Below, piece after piece: positions 9,517 to 17,648 of a stretch of 64,000 nt of DNA. The stretch spans positions 1 through 64,000 of the forward strand of contig JAQGDQ010001030.1 in NCBI GenBank assembly GCA_030141605.1, written 5' to 3'. How positions within the stretch are numbered: the stretch's first letter is position 1; each line of letters opens with the position of its first letter. A program made the position numbers and the translations under genes. Under the pieces are notes generated by a model. That model was given only the letters and a program-made list of their open reading frames with translations, did no database searches and was not told where the DNA came from. Source of the DNA: Tubiluchus corallicola. Its lineage: Eukaryota; Priapulida; Priapulimorpha; Priapulimorphida; Tubiluchidae.

Positions 9517-10866
9517 ATGAAACTTTTTAGAAAGCTTCTTAACTTATTTAAGATAGATACTTCCGTATCTATCTTAATGTTAAACAGAATCTGGGCAATA
9601 CCAAGATATTCAATAACCCTGCTTCTTATTCAAAAATACTTATCGTTAGAAGAGCAGGGATTTTACTATACATTTTACAGCGTTCTTGCACTATCTATTT
9701 TTTTAGAATTGGGAATATCAAATGTGGTGCTACAGTTTGTCAGCCACGAAATGGCGCATTTGAAATGGAAGGGAAAGGTTATTGTTGGAGACAGCAAATC
9801 GAAATCACGCCTGGCCTCTATTTTTAAACTCACTATAAAATGGTATGCATTAATAACTGTACTTGGAATTGTTGGGATCACCTCTTTGGGATACATATTT
9901 TTCAATAGCACAAGCAATAGCCAAAATGTAGAATGGAAGGGGGCGTGGTTATTTTTTGCTATTGCTGCTTCCTCTAATATATGGTCAAATTCACTACTTG
10001 GATTTTACTCGGGCTGCAACAAAATAACGGAAGTAGTCAAAGTGAGGTTTTTAGCTAATACATTTTCCTCTATTTCCCAATGGACTGTTTTGCTATTAGG
10101 CTTTAAGCTCTACGCAATATCTTTTACAGCATTAGTCCAGCTTGTCATCTTTTCCCTGTTTATTTTAAGGAATTTTAAGACCTCTTCCATTGACCTTCTA
10201 AAATACCCTATTGAGCATGATGTGAGCTGGAAACGTGAAGTATGGCCTTTGCAATGGAAGATTGCATTAAGCTGGATGAGCGGCTACTTCATTTTTCAAT
10301 TATTTAACCCGCTTCTGCTAAAATATGATAGCGCAGAATCAGCCGGGAAAATGGGACTTACTTTAATGGCACTGCTTATCATTAGTGATTTTGCACTTTC
10401 ATGGATTAATGCAAAGGTACCGTTTATCGGACAACTGGTATCATTAAAAAAATGGGATGAACTAAACAAAGTCTTCTCATCTTTAGTAATAAAAGTCTTT
10501 ATAACATCCGTTTTAGGGTGTCTCACTTTTTATGTCGCTGTCTACTTTTTATTAAACCTCTTTCCAGAATTCAGCGAACGATTTCTAAGCCTGCAACAAA
10601 TAGTTATGCTGTCTCTCTCTATTGTCATCATTAACCCGCTACTGGCCTGCTGGGCAATATATTTGAGGGCTCACAAAAAAGAGCCATATTTGTGGACATC
10701 AATATTGTTTGGCTTACTAAATGCGATAATTTGTTTCTATTTAGTTAAGCTGTACGGTACCTGGGGGATTATCACAACACACCTGGCATTGAATATTATT
10801 ATTAGTTTAGTTATTGGGCGAATCATCTTTGTACGAAAAAGAAACTTATGGCACTCAACAACATAG
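9517..10866 (+). CDS. Polysaccharide flippase-like membrane protein (Wzx/MVF superfamily)
   Basis: A 449-residue integral membrane protein with about 12 hydrophobic segments. The N-terminal stretch LNRIWAIPRYSITLLLIQ followed by LSLEEQGFYYTFYSVLAL resembles Wzx-type flippases, which move lipid-linked sugar units across the inner membrane. It overlaps the downstream glycosyltransferase gene by 19 nt, which points to coupled translation and a shared role in surface-polysaccharide synthesis. A perfect 13-bp hairpin lies within its first 20 codons. The ATG at 9577 is a possible internal start but would drop residues that fit the family. The substrate cannot be told. Confidence 0.8.
   Translation: MKLFRKLLNLFKIDTSVSILMLNRIWAIPRYSITLLLIQKYLSLEEQGFYYTFYSVLALSIFLELGISNVVLQFVSHEMAHLKWKGKVIVGDSKSKSRLASIFKLTIKWYALITVLGIVGITSLGYIFFNSTSNSQNVEWKGAWLFFAIAASSNIWSNSLLGFYSGCNKITEVVKVRFLANTFSSISQWTVLLLGFKLYAISFTALVQLVIFSLFILRNFKTSSIDLLKYPIEHDVSWKREVWPLQWKIALSWMSGYFIFQLFNPLLLKYDSAESAGKMGLTLMALLIISDFALSWINAKVPFIGQLVSLKKWDELNKVFSSLVIKVFITSVLGCLTFYVAVYFLLNLFPEFSERFLSLQQIVMLSLSIVIINPLLACWAIYLRAHKKEPYLWTSILFGLLNAIICFYLVKLYGTWGIITTHLALNIIISLVIGRIIFVRKRNLWHSTT
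9548..9577. repeat. Perfect 13-bp hairpin inside the start of the flippase gene
   Basis: TTAAGATAGATAC (9548-9560), loop TTCC, and the exact complement GTATCTATCTTAA (9565-9577) form a strong stem within codons 11-21 of the flippase gene. It may affect translation or transcription of this operon. Confidence 0.75.
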
Positions 10867-11915
10867 ATTCACAGGCACTATTTGGGAAAGAGTCTGATGA
10901 AATCGTTCTCACTATAGCTATCCCGTCTTACAACAGGAACGCTTTTTTATTAAAAACTCTAGAGCAGTTAGCACCACAGCTAAACAATAAGTGTGAGCTG
11001 CTTATTGTAGACAACTCCTCTACAACTCCAGTCTACGAATCATTGAAGCAAAAGAACTATTTTGACAATATAAACCACGTGTACGTTTACAGAAACTTTG
11101 AAAATATTGGTGGGAGCGCCAACTTTTTAAGGTGCGTAGAGTACTCCAGGGGAAAATGGATTTGGTTGTTGGGCGATGATGATAATGTAAAGCCAGATGC
11201 TATTTCCACGATTTTTGAAAGCATTGAAGAGCATGGGAACGCTATAAATATCAGTTTTGACTATAACTGTCTTGAACGCTCGGAGAGTAAAGTGGCAAGA
11301 GGATTCCAGGAATACCTGGACAAGATGGATATGTTTGGCAAGTCACTATACATATCTATGAATATTTTTCGACGAGATGCGATAAGAAAGTATATAAGCC
11401 ATGGCTACAACTACGCATATACCAAGGCGCCGCATCTGGCATTGCTGTACGTTGCACTGCTTAATCAGGATGAACCAATAGTTGTTGTGTCTGATAAGCA
11501 GATAGCCCAATGGGAAGAGACAAGCATTGAAGAAAAGTGGAACTACGGCTATGTTGGCTCGCATATGATATCGCTAATGGAGATTGACTCCCTATCTGTT
11601 GCACAGCGTAAAAAACTGGCGAGGTTTATAGACAAAGACTATGCCCTAAACTACAGGCGTTGGCTCCCAGGCATGCTTGCGTATGCAAAAGACAAAACAG
11701 AAAGGGGTAAAACACTATTTTATTGCCACCGGCTTCTATTTTATAACTCAAAATACCGCTTCTCTATTCTAAGGAAACTATTTCACTACCTGGTTTACAT
11801 ATCCTTGTATTTTGCAAAAATACCGTGTTTCTTTTTGAACATGTATTTGCGAACCTACGACTCCAAAATAAAACTGGAGAAAGAGTATTTCCCTCCATTC
11901 CAGAACCGCCTTTAA
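10848..11915 (+). CDS. Family 2 glycosyltransferase
   Basis: A 355-residue GT-A-fold glycosyltransferase. The N-terminus has the family pattern LTIAIPSYNRNAFLLKTLEQL, then LLIVDNSST for nucleotide-sugar binding, ENIGGSANFLRCVE, and an acidic metal site in WLLGDDDNVKPDA. The C-terminal part has hydrophobic stretches (about residues 295-330) suggesting membrane contact. The ATG at 10848 overlaps the flippase gene by 19 nt, so the two are one operon. It probably adds a sugar to a surface glycan; donor and acceptor are unknown. Confidence 0.88.
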   Translation: MALNNIDSQALFGKESDEIVLTIAIPSYNRNAFLLKTLEQLAPQLNNKCELLIVDNSSTTPVYESLKQKNYFDNINHVYVYRNFENIGGSANFLRCVEYSRGKWIWLLGDDDNVKPDAISTIFESIEEHGNAINISFDYNCLERSESKVARGFQEYLDKMDMFGKSLYISMNIFRRDAIRKYISHGYNYAYTKAPHLALLYVALLNQDEPIVVVSDKQIAQWEETSIEEKWNYGYVGSHMISLMEIDSLSVAQRKKLARFIDKDYALNYRRWLPGMLAYAKDKTERGKTLFYCHRLLFYNSKYRFSILRKLFHYLVYISLYFAKIPCFFLNMYLRTYDSKIKLEKEYFPPFQNRL

Positions 11916-11950
11916 ACCCGGCCTGTGAAAAGAGAAAGGCAAACACATCC

Positions 11951-12580
11951 TTAGAAAAAATACTCCTCAAGCATTAAACACAAAGTGTGATATATCGGGA
12001 GATGCAGCTCCTGGATATAAGGGGTGTCGCTTTGAGGAACGCAGATGGTAACATCACATACACTTTTAAACCTGCCGCCATCAGCGCCTGTCATACCTAT
12101 AACTTTTAGCCCTTTTAGCTTTGCCACCTGCATCGCTCTTATGACATTATCGGCATTTCCTGATGTGCTCAGCCCTATAAGCACATCGCCTGAACGACCA
12201 AGGCCATTAACCTGCTGTGCAAAAACAAGGTCTGCCGCAACATCATTTGAAAAAGCGGTGCCTAGAGCTGTATGTGAAGATAGCGAGATTGCGGGCAGAG
12301 CTCCCTGCAGCCTCTCCGATATGTACCTGCCTTCCTCTCCAAATGCTTCCCTGTAACTGTTTTTTTCACCATCAGATAGAGAGCGGTGCTTTTTGAACCC
12401 TTTCATCAATTCAGCTACAATATGCTCACTGTCGGAAGCACTACCCCCATTTCCACAAACCAACACCTTCCCCCCGTTTTTATATGACTGCCTAAGACAC
12501 TCATACGCTTCCATAATATCATTTTTGCAGGTTTTTAGCTCGAGGTATCTTTCAAGCAGAGTTGAAACAGCTTTTTTCAT
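11951..12580 (-). CDS. gmhA: Phosphoheptose isomerase-like SIS-domain protein
   Basis: SIS-domain protein resembling GmhA, which turns sedoheptulose 7-phosphate into D-glycero-D-manno-heptose 7-phosphate, the first step of heptose synthesis for lipopolysaccharide or S-layer glycans. Seen are VLVCGNGGSASDSEHIVAELMKGF (first half also typical of GmhA), GLSTSGNADNVIRAM, and the C-terminal IQELHLPIYHTLCLMLEE with the conserved Glu and His. About 25 residues between MKGF and LQGALPAI form an insert. At 209 aa it is slightly longer than E. coli GmhA. It converges on the glycosyltransferase gene, and no other heptose gene is in view. Confidence 0.82.
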   Translation of the reverse strand: MKKAVSTLLERYLELKTCKNDIMEAYECLRQSYKNGGKVLVCGNGGSASDSEHIVAELMKGFKKHRSLSDGEKNSYREAFGEEGRYISERLQGALPAISLSSHTALGTAFSNDVAADLVFAQQVNGLGRSGDVLIGLSTSGNADNVIRAMQVAKLKGLKVIGMTGADGGRFKSVCDVTICVPQSDTPYIQELHLPIYHTLCLMLEEYFF

Positions 12581-12644
12581 ATCAAGGTGTAAGAGTAAAT
12601 AAATATGGTCACTTCAAAAACTATTAGGGGATAACCTGGAAAGC

Positions 12645-13547
12645 TTACAGTTGAGCATTTTCAATCATTGATCGAAATATTTTGCGCTGCTCTATCATAG
12701 CTTTCACTTTATCTTCAGGATTTGTGCGACATTCTAGTAATATCCAGCCATTGTAGTCGATGTTAACGAGCAGGTTCATAAGATGCTGATAGGGGTAACT
12801 CCCAACATTGAGCTCTCTCACATGAACTATATCACTAAGACGGTTTTTTACAAGATTGAAGTTATACTCCAAGCCGTTGCCAATCAGATCCTCTTTGTTA
12901 CTATTCCAGCATACACCTACAGATGGCTGGTCAACGTAGTCCATTATTGCCTTAATATTTGGTAGTTCCTGGGTCTCCCTACCATGTACTTCAAGGCGCA
13001 CTTTCTGCTTATACTTTGCAGCATATCTGCCCACTTCATTTAATGACCTGCCAATTTGTTCAATAGTCTTCTCTTTGGGCACACCCTTAACAAAGGCATT
13101 GGGCTTTACCTTAACCCCCGATCCGCCAACATCATGACTTAAACGGATATACTGCTTTGTCCTCTCTATCTTTTCCCGCAACCTTTCAGGACTATCAGTG
13201 TGGTAATCTTCGTTTGTCCCAAGCCCAACTATTTCAACTGAGCTGTCCTCAAACATCTTTTTTACTTCATTAACCCTGGCATCTGAAATGCCAAGATCAA
13301 CGCCGTGTGCGTGCTGTGTACGAAGCTCAACACCCCAGATACCGGCAGCAGCACAATTCTTTATAAGCGCTGGCACATCCCACTCTTTACCCCACAAGTA
13401 GGTAACAAGCCCAAGTTTCATTTTTGAACCCGGCTTAGAACAACATGATGAAAACATCATGGAGGGAAGGAGGCATAAACCTCCGGTTGCCAGTGAAATC
13501 TCCTTCATAAACCTCCTTCTTGAGGCACTCTTTTGATATTTTTCCAT
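12645..13547 (-). CDS. Exported TIM-barrel sugar isomerase/epimerase-like protein
   Basis: A 300-residue protein of the xylose isomerase-like TIM-barrel superfamily (AP endonuclease 2 fold). The N-terminus has a twin-arginine-type signal (SRRRFMKEISLATGGLCLLP) and then a Cys pair in FSSCCSK that could be a lipobox, so it is probably exported by Tat and perhaps lipid-anchored. The barrel part includes GLVTYLWGKEWDVPALIKNC at its start, GVELRTQHAHGVDLG and, near the end, a carboxylate-rich ILLECRTNPED. Such proteins act on sugars or cyclitols; the substrate here is unknown. It is transcribed toward gmhA. Confidence 0.75.
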   Translation of the reverse strand: MEKYQKSASRRRFMKEISLATGGLCLLPSMMFSSCCSKPGSKMKLGLVTYLWGKEWDVPALIKNCAAAGIWGVELRTQHAHGVDLGISDARVNEVKKMFEDSSVEIVGLGTNEDYHTDSPERLREKIERTKQYIRLSHDVGGSGVKVKPNAFVKGVPKEKTIEQIGRSLNEVGRYAAKYKQKVRLEVHGRETQELPNIKAIMDYVDQPSVGVCWNSNKEDLIGNGLEYNFNLVKNRLSDIVHVRELNVGSYPYQHLMNLLVNIDYNGWILLECRTNPEDKVKAMIEQRKIFRSMIENAQL

Positions 13548-13883
13548 ACTTATATTTTTAATTAAAGTCAGCCATAAATAACCCTCTCACTTATCGTAAA
13601 AGCAGATAAATATTTTGTGTGTAATATACTAAAATCAACCCTGAGGTCAAATGTGTTTTTGCCCAAATTTCATATTATCAGTAGACTTTACTCTACTCTC
13701 TATTGGCTCACCTTCAATAATATTCCGGACTAAGCTGGTTGCTGCCAGTTCAGCGCTTACCTGCATCAATAGATCCTGCTACTCTGCAATATTCCCAAAA
13801 AAGCTATCAGTAACCAAAGAAAAACTTCAGGCGGAGTTTATTCTACACTCTTATTCTTATCAACAATTCGCTATTTTTGTAAT
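13548..13883. other. Intergenic gap with a possible decayed minus-strand gene end
   Basis: No intact gene is seen. On the minus strand 13647-13778 is open for 43 codons, with upstream residues continuing past one stop. The run SAELAATSLVRNIIEG resembles the last helices of LacI-type sugar-binding regulators. Evidence is thin. TATTTTTG at 13872-13879 fits the -7 consensus just before the ABC ATPase start, but without a -33 partner. Confidence 0.25.
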
Positions 13884-14903
13884 ATGAAGCATTCATTAGT
13901 AATATTGCATGAAAGCAGGGAGATCTTTTCCAGTGATGGACATTGGCTCTACCCCCTTTTTGAGCTGGAAGATTTTCTGAACAGAAATAACTATAATCCT
14001 AAAACTCTATTTTTGCGGGATAAGATTGCAGGAAGAGCTGCTGCCTGCCTTATAGTACGGTTAGGAATTAAGAACTGCCATATTAACCTATTGAGCGATC
14101 GTGCAATACCTATCTTTAAGAAGCATAATGTAGCTTTTACCTTCGATAGCAAAGTAGATCATGTGCAGTGCCGCACAGAAGATTTGATTTCAGAGCAGAT
14201 GGATATAGAGGAGGCCTATCTATTTTTGAGGAAAAGGGCAGGTAGGGTACAGGGAGTACCCCTAAAAATAGATAACCTAAGTGTTGACCTAGGGAAGAAG
14301 AGTATTCTGAACAGGCTGAACGTAAAAGTTGGAGTAGGGGAGCAGCTAATTATACATGGCGCAAACGGCACCGGGAAAACGACACTGTTAAGAAGTATAT
14401 TAGGATTCACACCACTTACAGGGGGAAGTATAACGATTGGTGGACATACGGTGGGAAGCAGTAGCTGGAAACAGAATCGTAGCATTGCCGGCTATGTGCA
14501 TCAGGAAAATGTAAAAAGCCAATTTCCTGTCTCTGCGGGCGAAGTAGTATCAATAGGCCTTAGCGGGAGCAGGCTGAGCAAATGGGAAACAGATTATCGT
14601 GTTGAAGTGGCTATGAGAAGGACAGGGTGCTTTCACCTACTAAGCCATTCCTTTCATAGCCTTTCAGGCGGAGAGAAGCAGCGTGTGTCTCTTGCCCGTT
14701 GCCTATTGCAAAATGCACGTATTTTTCTTTTTGATGAGCCCACATCATTTCTGGATTTGGATGGAAAAATGGCTCTCTTGGAGCTGCTTACCGAGCTTAC
14801 CCAAAAGGAGGCGCCGACAATGCTGCTGGTGTCTCATGAGACCTCATGGCTTGAGGGCCTTGGCTGGAAAAGCAAAGAGCTTAAGGAAGGTAGGCTATGT
14901 TAG
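13884..14903 (+). CDS. Metal-type ABC transporter ATPase with N-terminal DUF1893 domain
   Basis: A 339-residue fusion. Residues 1 to about 120 match DUF1893 (the fold of Thermotoga TM1506, cytidine-deaminase-like): HSLVILHESREIFSSDGHWL, LYPLFELEDF, and a KIAGRAAACLIV helix. Residues 125-339 are an ABC ATPase with Walker A GANGTGKTT (159-167), signature LSGGEKQR (260-267), Walker B FLFDEP (281-286) and an H-loop VSHET. The ATPase resembles ZnuC/MntB-type subunits, and the next gene is a matching permease overlapping by 7 nt. The role of the DUF1893 part is unknown; it may be regulatory. No substrate-binding protein gene is adjacent. Confidence 0.85.
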   Translation: MKHSLVILHESREIFSSDGHWLYPLFELEDFLNRNNYNPKTLFLRDKIAGRAAACLIVRLGIKNCHINLLSDRAIPIFKKHNVAFTFDSKVDHVQCRTEDLISEQMDIEEAYLFLRKRAGRVQGVPLKIDNLSVDLGKKSILNRLNVKVGVGEQLIIHGANGTGKTTLLRSILGFTPLTGGSITIGGHTVGSSSWKQNRSIAGYVHQENVKSQFPVSAGEVVSIGLSGSRLSKWETDYRVEVAMRRTGCFHLLSHSFHSLSGGEKQRVSLARCLLQNARIFLFDEPTSFLDLDGKMALLELLTELTQKEAPTMLLVSHETSWLEGLGWKSKELKEGRLC

Positions 14904-15694
14904 AATTGCTATCATACCCGCCTATTATAAAAGGGTTGCTGGTGCTGGCTATTGCTGGATTTGCATTCCCTATTACCGGTGTATATCTTCTACGGATGAA
15001 CCTGTTGCCGCTTCGCTTTATGCTTATGCATGGGGCTATTCTGGGTGGTGCCTTTGCACTGGCTATGCACTTTAGCCCATTTTGGACAACAATGATCGTA
15101 AACCTTTTGCTGGTCCTCTTTATGGCTCAGGCTTCACGCTCCATGAAAGTGGATACAGGGCAAATGAGCATTTTTATCATGGTTATATCCATATCTATGG
15201 CGTTTATATTCATATACAGGTTTAATGTACCTGCACAGGATACGCTTACCCTGCTTTGGGGAAGCCCTTTTACACTTTCATGGATAGAGGTTTGCGGAAT
15301 CATCCTGTTTTCACTTTTTCTTATCGGGTTCCAGTGGTTCTTCAGACAACAGTTGCAGGCTATATTTTTCGACAAAGAGATAGCTTTATCTTCAGGGGTG
15401 AATGAAGGAAGACTTTACTATAGTATTACTCTGTTAACTGCTGTTACTGTAGCCGCAGCAATGAAGATGATAGGTGCGCTTCTCCTTGATGCATTACTGC
15501 TACTACCTGCTATAATAGCATCATTTCACTCCAAAAGCCTTAAAGGTGTGATCCTAGGAGCATGCTTGTGGGGTGGAGTCTTTTCAATAGCCGGTTTCTT
15601 TATATCCCTAGCTGTCGATATACCGGTAAGCTCTGCTATAGCCTCACTGGCATCACTTGTATTCCTTGCTATATATATAAGACAAAAAACATAG
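14897..15694 (+). CDS. Metal ABC transporter permease (ABC-3 family)
   Basis: A 265-residue permease of the ZnuB/MntC/TroC (ABC-3) family with 7-8 membrane segments, carrying zinc, manganese or iron across the inner membrane. Family features include YLLRMNLLPLRFMLMHGAILGGA near the start (first part typical of the family) and KMIGALLLDALLLLPAIIA near the end. The ATG lies within the last codons of the ATPase gene (ATGTTAG overlap), so translation is coupled. Substrate cannot be read from the sequence, and no Zur or MntR box was recognised upstream. Confidence 0.88.
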   Translation: MLELLSYPPIIKGLLVLAIAGFAFPITGVYLLRMNLLPLRFMLMHGAILGGAFALAMHFSPFWTTMIVNLLLVLFMAQASRSMKVDTGQMSIFIMVISISMAFIFIYRFNVPAQDTLTLLWGSPFTLSWIEVCGIILFSLFLIGFQWFFRQQLQAIFFDKEIALSSGVNEGRLYYSITLLTAVTVAAAMKMIGALLLDALLLLPAIIASFHSKSLKGVILGACLWGGVFSIAGFFISLAVDIPVSSAIASLASLVFLAIYIRQKT

Positions 15695-15727
15695 TGGAAA
15701 TAACCTTAAGTCTTGAAGTTGACGCCT

Positions 15728-16792
15728 CTATCTCCCCTTTGTCAGATACACTGTTCCCTTGTTTTTCCCAATTGAATATATTACATGTTCTGACTTCATA
15801 TGCTGTAAGTCTTTTTTTAGGGTGTTAATTGAAACATCAGGCATCATATGTATTAAATCTGCAAGCTTTGTTGGTTGCTCTTGTTCAATAATTGCACGTA
15901 CTTTTTTTTGTCGATCATTTAAATACCCTGTTTTCGGCCTACTGCTTATATTACACTTTCGTTCAAGATTTAAGGTTAATGTTTTTAAAGATTCCAAAAA
16001 GAAGAAAATCCACTTATCTATTCGTTCAGAATATGAGTACCTGTCTTTTTGTCCAGCCATTAAAGATTCATAATATTTCGTTTTATTCTCTTCAATTAAG
16101 CTCTCAAAGGATACATACTGGATGAAGCTATAATCATATTTTAATAATAAAAGAAGTGTCAGTAACCTTGAAAGCCTCCCATTTCCATCCTGAAATGGAT
16201 GAATTGAGAGAAACTCATAAGTAAATACACTGGTAACCAATAATGGATGCATTTCTCCTGACTCTAGCTGATAGTTGATCCAGTCAATCAAATCTGACGT
16301 TTCATTTCCAATAAAGTGTGGTGCCGTGCTATTTAATGCTACCTTTTGACCTCCGCCAGGATAGTTTGCTATAACCCTGCTTGAAAAGCCCTTATCATCC
16401 TTACGATACCCATTATTTTTTGTATTATATTTAAAAATTTGTTCGTGAATCTGTTGAATTGAACTTTTGGATAATTCGATATCTAGATAATTTTCACAGA
16501 TTCTTTTAAATGCATCATAGTAGCCTAATGCTTCTTGTTGATCTTTTATTTTCAGACTATTAGCATCCACGTTATGGATCAACTCTTTAATTTCATCTAT
16601 TGGAAGTCTGGTGTCAATAGATGAACTAACAGACTTAAATGTTATAGCTTTTTGTAGCTCCTTAAGGTAGACACTCTCTTTTTGTTCGATGACATTCCAC
16701 TTTCCTTTAAAAGAGTCAATAAAACTAATAGCCTTAATCATTCGCTGGTTAGTCTTAAAGTCAAAGCTTAGTTTATTTTTAAATTTATCCAT
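15728..16792 (-). CDS. Fic family protein
   Basis: A 354-residue Fic-domain protein, a family that transfers AMP or related groups onto target proteins. The core motif HPFQDGNGR (198-206) is complete. Residues 54-61 (SVSSSIDT) lie where the N-terminal inhibitory motif [S/T]xxxE[G/N] is expected but have Asp-Thr instead of Glu-Gly/Asn. The end (about 285-354) looks like a winged-helix DNA-binding domain (IEQEQPTKLADLIHMMP..INTLKKDLQHM). It converges on the permease gene and sits in an AT-rich patch. It is the intact relative of the pseudogene at 6820-7219. Target and biological role are unknown; no separate antitoxin gene is seen next to it. Confidence 0.88.
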   Translation of the reverse strand: MDKFKNKLSFDFKTNQRMIKAISFIDSFKGKWNVIEQKESVYLKELQKAITFKSVSSSIDTRLPIDEIKELIHNVDANSLKIKDQQEALGYYDAFKRICENYLDIELSKSSIQQIHEQIFKYNTKNNGYRKDDKGFSSRVIANYPGGGQKVALNSTAPHFIGNETSDLIDWINYQLESGEMHPLLVTSVFTYEFLSIHPFQDGNGRLSRLLTLLLLLKYDYSFIQYVSFESLIEENKTKYYESLMAGQKDRYSYSERIDKWIFFFLESLKTLTLNLERKCNISSRPKTGYLNDRQKKVRAIIEQEQPTKLADLIHMMPDVSINTLKKDLQHMKSEHVIYSIGKNKGTVYLTKGR

Positions 16793-16815
16793 TCTGTATC
16801 TATTTTCTATCTATT

Positions 16816-16823
16816 CAAAGATA
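16816..16823 (-). promoter_or_regulatory. -7 element upstream of the Fic gene
   Basis: On the minus strand this reads TATCTTTG, a full match to TAnnTTTG, 23 nt before the ATG at 16792. A -33 partner about 20 nt upstream is poor. Confidence 0.4.
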
Positions 16824-17003
16824 CGATTTTTTTTGTTAAATATCCATATTATATCTATACTTACTTGTTCAATAGTGTTGTTTTATCATCTTCTTAGTAT
16901 GTCCAAGTGTATAATTATCATATATTTACATGCTTATTTTGACATTAAATTTATCTTATGTTTAGTTACTATAGGCATTAAATAAAATTTATATAGGACA
17001 GGT

Positions 17004-17538
17004 ATGAAGGTGAAGATTCAACATAAATTCAGAAATTTTAAGAATAAAAAAGATATCCAATTTTTGATTCTCGGAACATTTAATCCTGAGACACCAGGCA
17101 ATAATGCTAAATTCTTCTATGGTAGGGAGAAGAATTATTTATGGAACCTCTTGCCGAAATCATTTGATTATGATGAGCTAAAGAGGTGCAGTTTAAAAGA
17201 TAAACTGTTGTTTACAAACAAATTTAAGATTGGATTTGCAGACATTATCAGAGAGGTAGCAGTTGATAGCGGCAATGAGACAAACTATGCAGATAGTTAT
17301 ATTGACAGCAGAGTGACAAGGTGGCTCGATTTTGAATTGTTTGTAAATAGACACCAAAAAATTAAAAAAGTATTTTTGACAAGAAAAACATTTACTGATA
17401 TCCCAAATATGAGAGATCAGATTGAAAAGATTAAGAATATCTGTGAAGCAAGGAAAATTGGTTTTTACACTTTACCAACTCCTTCCCGGTTCGAGTCAAG
17501 CTAAACTAAGTGAGTGGAAGAAGGTGATCAGATGGTAG
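17004..17538 (+). pseudogene. Uracil-DNA glycosylase-like gene with a 3' frameshift
   Basis: Resembles the uracil-DNA-glycosylase superfamily proteins that begin with FLILGTFNPE-type motifs: here IQFLILGTFNPETPGNN, then FFYGREKNYLWNLLP. The frame from ATG 17004 stops at 17502-17504 after LPTPSRFESS. Just before, at the CCC in 17485-17487, skipping one base gives a reading that continues to TAG at 17536-17538 and ends GSSQAKLSEWKKVIRW, which fits the LP(S/T)xSG...EEKxxEWKKI ending I recall for these enzymes. So one extra base in a C run has probably swapped the last residues. The open part (166 aa) may still fold but has lost the normal end of the active-site loop. It is AT-rich and lies in an accessory patch. 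Confidence 0.6.
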
Positions 17539-17648
17539 CCGATTTGTGGTTTTGGGCAGGAGTGTAGTTTTTCAGTATAATTAAAGACTAGTAGCGTAGT
17601 AGGTCTTAGTAGAATATATATCATTTGTTCTAATAAACTTAATTTAAA

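Noticed and set aside
9342-9530. 62-codon plus-strand frame with TTG start between the barrel gene and the flippase
   Set aside because: It contains the 13-bp inverted repeat, has no recognisable features and overlaps the flippase start; treated as non-coding.
13651-13887. 78-codon plus-strand frame before the ABC ATPase
   Set aside because: No features, and the minus strand of the same stretch looks more coding-like.
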